Assembly (NCBI GenBank): GCA_023245115.1
Contig: JAHFKX010000005.1
Span: 1-13,780 of the forward strand
From: Candidatus Woesearchaeota archaeon
Lineage (GTDB): Archaea > Nanobdellota > Nanobdellia > UBA10117
Direction of reading: 5' to 3'
DNA length: 13,780 nucleotides
In this document: one piece after another, positions 6,431-12,702 of the stretch
How the letters are laid out: every line of letters starts with the position of its first letter
Numbering within the stretch: position 1 is the first letter of the stretch
Notes under the pieces: generated by a model
What the model was told of the DNA's origin: nothing
Seen by the model: the letters and a program-made list of their open reading frames with translations, nothing else
Databases searched by the model: none
Position numbers and translations under genes: made by a program

Positions 6431-7309
6431 AAGGTTTCTGGCTCTGCGCCATAGAACAAAAGCTAAGTCGGCCACAAATATGAACAGTATAGCCGCTATG
6501 ATTATATAATCTATCTTGAATTTTTGCGGCACGTCTGTAACTGACTTGCCGGAAATCACAACTGATTTTTTGATAGAGTTTTTGCCATAATAAACGACAA
6601 CGTCTGCGCGGTACGTTGGAGCTGAAGCCAATGCGGACTGCAAATTCGCAGTAAGCACCTTGCTCTCGCCGGCCAGCACTACACTGCTATCCGTCTTTAG
6701 CTCGCTGTTGCCACCAATGTCTGTCTCGAGCTTTGCTTCGGCATACGCTTCTGTTGCGGTGTTGCCGACGTTAGCCACTGTGATATCTAAATCTGCGCTA
6801 TTTTCATGCCTCGATATAGTAACGCCCCGCAGTTCTAGCTTGGCCTCACTATTTTCTTGTCGTATCTTTTCTTTTGCAGTTTGCGACTGCTGCGCGGATG
6901 ATGCGCCACGCAAGGTAACAATACTCTCAACTGCGGCAATCGCACTAATACCTTTGCCATTGTCTCCAACGGGAACGGATGCGCCGACTCTTGCGGTGTT
7001 ATCTGCCGGCATGGCTTCTGGCAGGCCCATCATAATATTTATTTTTTGTATCTGATTTGGCCCTAGCGATAACGATTGAACTGGTAAGCTAATGTATTTA
7101 GACAAACCGCCTTTAACATACAGAGTTACTTCTGCTGGCTTTGCGTCATTATTTATTATGTGCAGCTCAAACTCCTTATGTGCATTCGGCTCGAATACTA
7201 TATCTATTGTTGCCGGCGCTATTGCGATTGCTTTAGCTGAAGGAATAATTAGCAGCAATGCTACCAGCAGCACAAATACCTTCGCACCATTCATATTCAT
7301 TAGCTTCAT
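6428..7309 (-). CDS. Membrane-anchored Ig-domain protein (paralogue A), PapD/DUF916-like N-domain
   Basis: The 293 residues comprise a signal peptide (to about A27, in PSAKA), an N-domain starting IAIAPATIDIVFEP (28-41) with LYVKGG and LSLGPNQIQKI, a short charged helical linker (about 139-157), a second Ig or CARDB-like domain (about 158-255), a membrane helix (267-287) and a basic tail. The N-domain is homologous to that of the 372-residue protein, but this copy has one Ig domain fewer. There is no clear ribosome site at 7309. M4 and M6 are other possible starts, and the phased pair at 7314-7329 could be an internal TATA element. It directly follows the giant protein, which has no anchor, so it is the natural candidate for its membrane partner (inference). 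Confidence 0.83.
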   Translation of the reverse strand: MKLMNMNGAKVFVLLVALLLIIPSAKAIAIAPATIDIVFEPNAHKEFELHIINNDAKPAEVTLYVKGGLSKYISLPVQSLSLGPNQIQKINIMMGLPEAMPADNTARVGASVPVGDNGKGISAIAAVESIVTLRGASSAQQSQTAKEKIRQENSEAKLELRGVTISRHENSADLDITVANVGNTATEAYAEAKLETDIGGNSELKTDSSVVLAGESKVLTANLQSALASAPTYRADVVVYYGKNSIKKSVVISGKSVTDVPQKFKIDYIIIAAILFIFVADLAFVLWRRARNL

Positions 7310-7313
7310 TTTT

Positions 7314-7329
7314 TATTTATTATTATTTA
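7314..7329. promoter_or_regulatory. Two phased TATTTA copies before anchor gene A
   Basis: TATTTA occurs at 7314-7319 and 7324-7329, again 10 bp apart, in the 17-base spacer and the last codon of the giant gene. On the minus strand TTAAATAATAATAAATAA is TATA-like and lies about 25 bases before M4 of the next gene, so an internal promoter is possible. With only two copies in AT-rich DNA the evidence is weak by itself. Confidence 0.3.
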
Positions 7330-10300
7330 ATATGCCGCGCTTGCGGTGAACGTAACTGTTGACAATTTACCGCCAATTGGTTCGCCCGATGGCACTGTAA
7401 TATTTATGTGAACACGCACTTCGTCATTCGCATCTGTAAAATTTGTCATGTTAGCAACCATTATTGGCTGTCCTGATCCTGGCATATTCTGGAGCAATGT
7501 TATAAGCTCGCGCGTAATGTCACGAACTGAATTTGTTTCGTTAACTTCGGACATAAATTGATAGTACGAGCTTGGGTTCAATGCAAACTCCTTTGTAAAT
7601 AAATTGCCCGCAAATATTGTTGTATTAATTGCAAAATTTCCAGTGTTATTTATAACAAACGGCAATGGGTTTCCTGCCACACCGCTTGTTGTGCCATTGG
7701 ACTGGCTGGGCTGCAGGTTGCTGAAAAATATTGGCGAGTTTGCAATTGAGATGCTGACTGTTTTTAGCAGCGTGAAGTTCTGTATAAACGTCACGTTAGT
7801 ATTATTAGTGCTGTCATTTAACATTATATACCACCCGATATTCTGCCCACCCTCTAAACTGAAATTAGTCCACGTAAAGTTTACTACCTGCGTTGTCGTA
7901 TTTCCTCCGAGCTTTTGTGGCGAGCCGTATTTATCCGTCCAGTTTTTCCAAACGCCAGTTTCATTCGTAACTAAGTATGCCCACGTAAGATTTGTTTCAT
8001 CCGCTGCCTGAACTGAAAGATAAATGCTGTCAAACTGCGAAATTGAGTTTGCACTTTGAGCCTGCGTGTTCCATGTTGGTGGTGTTATATCTGCGCCACT
8101 GACAGGCGAATAAGTCTGCTCGGCAGACCACGTGCTCTTTGCTAAGCCAGTATCAATTGTCTGAACAGACCAATAATATGTTGATGAATTTGGTATGAGG
8201 AGCGTTATGCGCTGCCTCTTTTGCATATTTCCGAACAGGCCACCGCTTGACGGTCCGGTACTGCCAAATACTCCAGAAGTAATGTTCTGGCAGCCAGTGC
8301 AAGTACCAATTCTTAAGTTATAGTAAAGCCCGCCAATGGGTGTTTCCGTATCTGAACCCGCTCCCCATGTAAAATTAATGCTGTTCAGGCTGTTTGAAAC
8401 CGCACTAAAAGCGGTTGGGGGGCTGGGCTGCGTATTAGTATTGTTGAGATGGATATCATTTTTATAGATTTTTGTTACATTGTTGCCTCCTGACAGCGTT
8501 GTCTGGCCAGTCGCCAGTAAATCCAAATCAGAATCATTTGTAAAATCTACGAGCGCAACATCGCCGTGATTTGTTGATGTTAGTTCGGACTCGTATGGTG
8601 CGTTATTTTTGAAGTCTGTACCGTTGCTTAGATAAACCTGAACATCTGCTGCGGGGGCCGTTGTATTTGTAAAGCCCTGTGTAATTAAGTCGAGCCAGCC
8701 ATCATTGTTTACATCTCCAAACGCCGCCTTTCCAAATATTAATGGTGTAATATTCTTCTGCCACGTATAGTTTTCAACTAGTGCTGTTTTATTATTTATG
8801 TAAACCCGCGCAGTCTGTGGCTGCAGCCCAGCTATTAGTTGTATCACATCCATAAGCCGATCGTTATTTATATCTGCAACACTTAATGTTGAAGTTGATG
8901 AATTAGTAATATTAACGCCAAATGTAGCATTATAATTAAGATTTGTGCCGTTGTTTGTATATACGCCCGTCCAGTTTGTTAGCGCTTTTCTCCCGGCGAT
9001 AAGCAAGTCTGGCATGGAATTGTTATCAAAGTCTGCTAATACTGCTGACGAATCGTTCAAGCCAATAAGATCACGGCTAAATGCCGCGCTGTAATTAAGA
9101 TATGTTTTATTATTTATGTAAATCCCAGTCCATGAAAAATGCCTCGTCAACGGCGCTGCAGCAAAAAAATACTCCGCCGTTCCAGATATAACTATGTCTA
9201 TCCATCCATCGTTATTTATATCGCCAGCCACAATTGAACCGTTATATATCGGCGTAAGATTTGCGGCCCATGTAGAGTTTTCAACGAAGTTTGTACCGTT
9301 ATTTGTATAAATAAAAATCCTGCGGTTCGGTGTCGTAGCAGTGTCGTTTTGCCCGGAAATAATTAAGTCGAGCCTGCCATCGTTATTAAAATCTGCTAGA
9401 GCAAGTGCGCCTCCACCAAGTGGTGTTATGTTCTTTTCCCACGTACTGTTTTCTATCATATTTTGTGTGCCATCGCTTAGCCTACCATAGGTGTAAACTT
9501 TAGTAACCGGGCTTGGTATTACTGTGCTTAAATTCAGGCCCATTATTACGAAATCCATAAATCCATCATTATCAATATCGCCTACCGCTACCGCGCTTCT
9601 TGTCAGGCCAGTAATGTTATTTCCGAATGTGCTGTTCAGCCGTAAGCCTGGCGCAATCGTAAAATTTTGCCAGCCTGTGCTTCCGTTGTTGCTAGCCGTG
9701 TCATTAGCATAAAACTGCCATGATATTTTCTGGCCAGGCCTAGCTGTTATTAGGGTGAGATTTGATGCTTGGCCAGTGGCAGATTTGCTGGGAAAGCTTA
9801 CTGTCGTTGAATTCACATTTTTATTTGTGCTTTGATTTAGCGAAAACCAATAACTTGACAACATATTATTATCTGACCAGAGTGAACTGAAGTTTACCCA
9901 ATAATTTTGCTTTATGTCAAACGATTGGTTTGTTTGTATGCTGCTTACTGTTGGCGCAACAGAATCATTAAACGTCATATATGTAAAAAATATTTTGTTA
10001 ATCCATGCTGCGCCAGTCCTTAGTGTTGCGGGCTGTGGCTCTGTCTGCTGGCTTTTCAGCGTATATGTTCCATTGCCAGTTATTACGCCGATGGTGTCAT
10101 TATTAATCATCGAAACTGTTCGCCGGATAATTGAATTGCCTTTTATTACTTTTACAAATGAACTAATTCCATCAGATACGTTGGTAGTTATGTTAAAAAA
10201 ATCGACGGTTGCATTTGACATAGCTATTGTGTATGCAAATGCGTTAAATCTGTTTGTTACCACATTTAAACTGTAAGATGATTCTGGGACTATGACATCT

Positions 10301-11670
10301 ACGTTAGTGCTGTTTAAATCCTGCTCCCATGGCGTGTTGTAACCGAAATATTGGACTGTCTTTTGGTATGGAAATGCACTTTTTGGGTATGTATACGTAG
10401 CATATAAAATTGCGCTGGCTGAATCTGACGTAGCTGCGGAATATGTGACATTTAATTTTACTTTTGTGCCATTTGTCAAGCTTGCCTTCGCTTCTGTCAG
10501 ATTAAATATGATATAATTTTCACTCATGGTTTCGCCCGGAGCATTTAACTGAAATTTTGTGCAATTAATCGCTGCACTGCCTATTGTTCCGCAGATTATC
10601 GCATTGCCTGCAGTTGTTGCAGTCCATCCCAGAGTTACATGCGCCCAGACCTGCTGCATATTTGTGCTTGTTTCCGGCAGAAAAAATGTTGTTGTCAAGT
10701 TTCGCACACTAGTGCTTGGAATATGACCATCATCCGGCATCGGATATGCAACGGTTTTTGTAAGCGTGTTCTGGTTTGCCAGCGTATAATTATATGTTAT
10801 AAAAATTTCCCCGCCAAATGGCTCAAATGTCTGGCCAGTTGTATTAATTGTTACCGACTGCTGCTTGTTGACTGCAAAATTTGTTCTGCTCAAGTTTAAA
10901 AGAAACTGTGTGTCATATGATGCGGAAGTACCACATTCTACATAAAGCGGCTTTGCCATGTCGGCGTTGTTGCCACTTATATTAACATGCAAAAGCGCGT
11001 CCGTTGTTGATGCACAGTCCACCCAACCATAAATATTCGCCCATTGACTTAATATTGACTCATTTTCAGGTATTGTCGTATTGAAATTCACATCTATAGA
11101 TTTAGCGGGAGGTATCGTACTATTCCAACTATAAATTGGATATATAACTGTATTAATCTGCGAGGGTGACGTATCGTCGTATTCGTAAGTTACCCATAAT
11201 AATGCATTGTGCTGGTTTGTTGCTACGCCATTTACTCGTACAGAAACATTTACGCCGTGCGTGCCGGACCAGCTGAAGCCTGTTAAAAATGGCGTGACAT
11301 CTGCGTATACATAAAATGGATACTCTTCTGCAGATGAACCAAGATAATACTTTGGTTTTGTATTGTTTGCTACCGAACGCTGCGTTCCGTTAACAAGCAG
11401 CGTGACATTTACTACCTGCGCCGCTACAGCAGATGTCGTAACTGCCCTAAATTCAACCCATGCGCTGCGAATTGTTATGCTATTTTCTGGCAATGTTACT
11501 GGCACTGTCTGCGAATCCCAAAACGCATTTGACGCTACATCTGACTGAGTATTCTGCAGCCTTTGGTCTATGAAAAAGCCAACAGTCTTAATCTGCGTGC
11601 CAGCCTCCGCGGCAGGCAGGCTTGCCAATAGCACAGTACTAATAAATAAAAGTAAAATTAGCTGCCTCAT
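7327..11670 (-). CDS. Giant secreted adhesin-like protein: four repeats, 7-blade FG-GAP propeller, FN3, Ig, TFTASA module
   Basis: The protein has 1447 residues. The signal peptide is about 1-23 (cut near AEAG). Four related beta domains start near residues 28, 173, 304 and 437, each opening with a TV-x-aromatic strand, then a PE-S/T segment and closing with a TYxY-like strand. Residues about 680-1075 hold seven FG-GAP repeats, with calcium-type loops starting at D698, D760, D817, D880, D933, D986 and D1042; loops 4, 5 and 7 are altered (DNNSMPD, NNDRLMD, TNDSDLD). An FN3-like domain (about 1081-1188) and an Ig-like domain (about 1194-1301) lead to the C-terminal module (1303-1447), shared with the 208-residue protein and ending TFTASAAY. 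There are dozens of N-x-S/T sequons and no membrane anchor. Its ATG overlaps the RHH stop (ATGA). Integrin-like architecture suggests cell or substrate attachment (inference). Confidence 0.9.
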   Translation of the reverse strand: MRQLILLLFISTVLLASLPAAEAGTQIKTVGFFIDQRLQNTQSDVASNAFWDSQTVPVTLPENSITIRSAWVEFRAVTTSAVAAQVVNVTLLVNGTQRSVANNTKPKYYLGSSAEEYPFYVYADVTPFLTGFSWSGTHGVNVSVRVNGVATNQHNALLWVTYEYDDTSPSQINTVIYPIYSWNSTIPPAKSIDVNFNTTIPENESILSQWANIYGWVDCASTTDALLHVNISGNNADMAKPLYVECGTSASYDTQFLLNLSRTNFAVNKQQSVTINTTGQTFEPFGGEIFITYNYTLANQNTLTKTVAYPMPDDGHIPSTSVRNLTTTFFLPETSTNMQQVWAHVTLGWTATTAGNAIICGTIGSAAINCTKFQLNAPGETMSENYIIFNLTEAKASLTNGTKVKLNVTYSAATSDSASAILYATYTYPKSAFPYQKTVQYFGYNTPWEQDLNSTNVDVIVPESSYSLNVVTNRFNAFAYTIAMSNATVDFFNITTNVSDGISSFVKVIKGNSIIRRTVSMINNDTIGVITGNGTYTLKSQQTEPQPATLRTGAAWINKIFFTYMTFNDSVAPTVSSIQTNQSFDIKQNYWVNFSSLWSDNNMLSSYWFSLNQSTNKNVNSTTVSFPSKSATGQASNLTLITARPGQKISWQFYANDTASNNGSTGWQNFTIAPGLRLNSTFGNNITGLTRSAVAVGDIDNDGFMDFVIMGLNLSTVIPSPVTKVYTYGRLSDGTQNMIENSTWEKNITPLGGGALALADFNNDGRLDLIISGQNDTATTPNRRIFIYTNNGTNFVENSTWAANLTPIYNGSIVAGDINNDGWIDIVISGTAEYFFAAAPLTRHFSWTGIYINNKTYLNYSAAFSRDLIGLNDSSAVLADFDNNSMPDLLIAGRKALTNWTGVYTNNGTNLNYNATFGVNITNSSTSTLSVADINNDRLMDVIQLIAGLQPQTARVYINNKTALVENYTWQKNITPLIFGKAAFGDVNNDGWLDLITQGFTNTTAPAADVQVYLSNGTDFKNNAPYESELTSTNHGDVALVDFTNDSDLDLLATGQTTLSGGNNVTKIYKNDIHLNNTNTQPSPPTAFSAVSNSLNSINFTWGAGSDTETPIGGLYYNLRIGTCTGCQNITSGVFGSTGPSSGGLFGNMQKRQRITLLIPNSSTYYWSVQTIDTGLAKSTWSAEQTYSPVSGADITPPTWNTQAQSANSISQFDSIYLSVQAADETNLTWAYLVTNETGVWKNWTDKYGSPQKLGGNTTTQVVNFTWTNFSLEGGQNIGWYIMLNDSTNNTNVTFIQNFTLLKTVSISIANSPIFFSNLQPSQSNGTTSGVAGNPLPFVINNTGNFAINTTIFAGNLFTKEFALNPSSYYQFMSEVNETNSVRDITRELITLLQNMPGSGQPIMVANMTNFTDANDEVRVHINITVPSGEPIGGKLSTVTFTASAAY

Positions 11671-11882
11671 TTCAGCAACCCCTGAATTCTTTTTTTAATC
11701 TTTAAATCTAAGCTGGAAAAATCCGGAGTTGCAAGCTCGTTCTCCATAAATCTCTCAAAACGCTTGGACGCAACCAACCCGTTCTTATCACAATACGTCC
11801 TAAACTGCTCATAGAGCAATCCGTCTAAGAAAAATGTAACTGCCTTTTTTTTGCTACCCATAACGGCCTGCTTACCATTCAT
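11667..11882 (-). CDS. Ribbon-helix-helix DNA-binding protein (regulator 2)
   Basis: This 71-residue protein has an RHH pattern at about 13-50 (KAVTFFLDGLLYEQF through RFERFMENEL), followed by a short basic helix (60-71). It is the paralogue of regulator 1 at 6127-6417. It opens the first surface unit and its TGA overlaps the ATG of the giant gene by four bases, so the two are translated together. No ribosome site is visible; a TATA-like TATATTTATAAATA lies about 20-30 bases before the ATG, so the message is probably leaderless. Three phased TATTTA copies overlap that promoter, which fits autoregulation. A protein this small usually binds DNA as a dimer or higher array. Confidence 0.78.
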   Translation of the reverse strand: MNGKQAVMGSKKKAVTFFLDGLLYEQFRTYCDKNGLVASKRFERFMENELATPDFSSLDLKIKKRIQGLLK

Positions 11883-11907
11883 ATTTATGAATATTTATTT
11901 ATAAATA
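11882..11907. promoter_or_regulatory. Promoter and phased TATTTA array of regulator gene 2
   Basis: TATTTA lies at 11882-11887 and 11892-11897, and its inverse TAAATA at 11902-11907, all in the same 10-bp register. The array spans the region from the start codon back through the TATA box of the RHH gene. Occupation by a repressor would block both TBP and transcription start. This is the clearest candidate operator for the RHH pair. Confidence 0.55.
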
Positions 11908-11913
11908 TATCGG

Positions 11914-11923
11914 TTCACGTGAA
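11914..11923. repeat. 10-bp perfect palindrome TTCACGTGAA
   Basis: TTCACGTGAA is its own reverse complement and overlaps the stop codon of the upstream 240-residue gene, just behind the promoter of regulator gene 2. It could be a second regulatory site or a by-product of the final codons (Phe-Thr-stop). Confidence 0.25.
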
Positions 11924-12637
11924 AACAAAATCATCAATAAGAAATTCGTCCCTTCCATGGTTTTCCAAATAATAGCCATTAATTTTAAAACGAACGTGGC
12001 TAGCCTGTGGCAGGGTTGTAAACGTGGCGCTTATTGCCTTCCACGGGCCATTATTTTGAACTTGAATTGCTGCACGCCCATTAGACCAGACGTCATCGGA
12101 GTTAAAGTTTATTATGTCATCTGAATCTAATCCGGTAAAATTTTCATCAAATTGTTGCAATGAAATTGTCGCGAAATCACCATCGCCACCATTTTTAATG
12201 TATTTAGCATCAAGCGAAACTACGTAATTTTTATTAGGCCCAACAGGTATTGTTGCACTTTCTAACCATTTCTCTTTTTTTGCTTCATAATCAACGAACT
12301 TTGTTGTATCGAATAACATGGCATTCCCGTGCAGGCCCTTGCCACCTTTGTCAGCAACTTCATAGCCTGGATCCGCATCATCTGCGTCTGGATCATAAAG
12401 ACGGTGGTGTTCTGACTTGAGATAGAACCCCGCAGGTAGCTTATGATTGTCTGCCCTGGGCTGCTCAAAATCTGCCGAGAATACCGCCGTGCCGCCCGCA
12501 AAAAAGCCAGTAATCTTGCCTTCCGGAGCGTAAATCAAAATAGTTATCATAATCGAAATTAGGCTAATGAATAAAAAGAGCGCCTTCCTTGATCTGGCTG
12601 GCTTTTTTGTTTTTTGCTTAATTCGGCGAATGGCCAT
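11915..12637 (-). CDS. Membrane-anchored jelly-roll-like surface protein, 240 aa
   Basis: A strongly basic N-terminus (RRIKQKTKKPARSRK) precedes one hydrophobic segment (19-36), then KITGFFAGG (41-49), another variant of the ITG motif. The remaining part (about 52-240) is a single beta-rich domain: FEQPRADNHKLPAGFYLKS, a KWLESATIPV strand, WKAISATFTTLP and the closing FLIDDFVF. The layout is like carbohydrate-binding jelly rolls with a final DDF strand, but ligand residues cannot be named. The domain is homologous to the C-terminal half of the protein at 12703-13780. The ATG at 12637 lacks a ribosome site, and TTTTATTT lies 23-30 bases upstream, which fits a leaderless transcript. An out-of-frame ATG sits four bases earlier. 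Confidence 0.8.
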   Translation of the reverse strand: MAIRRIKQKTKKPARSRKALFLFISLISIMITILIYAPEGKITGFFAGGTAVFSADFEQPRADNHKLPAGFYLKSEHHRLYDPDADDADPGYEVADKGGKGLHGNAMLFDTTKFVDYEAKKEKWLESATIPVGPNKNYVVSLDAKYIKNGGDGDFATISLQQFDENFTGLDSDDIINFNSDDVWSNGRAAIQVQNNGPWKAISATFTTLPQASHVRFKINGYYLENHGRDEFLIDDFVFT

Positions 12638-12659
12638 ACATGACAGTTAGCCTGCTGCC

Positions 12660-12667
12660 AAATAAAA
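12660..12667 (-). promoter_or_regulatory. TATA-like box for the 240-aa gene
   Basis: The minus strand reads CTTTTATTTGG, centred about 27 bases before the ATG at 12637. This is the spacing expected when transcription starts at or next to the start codon. Confidence 0.4.
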
Positions 12668-12673
12668 GCTTTT

Positions 12674-12702
12674 CTAAAAAAATAATAAAATAAAAACAAA
12701 AA
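12674..12702 (-). terminator. T-rich transcript end after the partial surface gene
   Basis: Directly after the TAA at 12705-12703 the minus strand is almost pure T with a few A and one G, for about 28 bases (several runs of four to seven T). Archaeal RNA polymerase commonly stops at such tracts without a hairpin. It separates the partial gene from the promoter of the 240-residue gene. Confidence 0.55.

Noticed and set aside
7604..8011. Plus-strand open frames across the giant gene and other surface genes
   Set aside because: They are shadows of the minus-strand genes: hydrophobic or low-complexity translations, no ribosome sites and no homologous pattern.
7286..11882. Shared 12-mer ACCATTCATATT at the starts of anchor gene A and regulator gene 2
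   Set aside because: It encodes Met-Asn-Gly at both starts and is short; coding chance in AT-rich DNA explains it.
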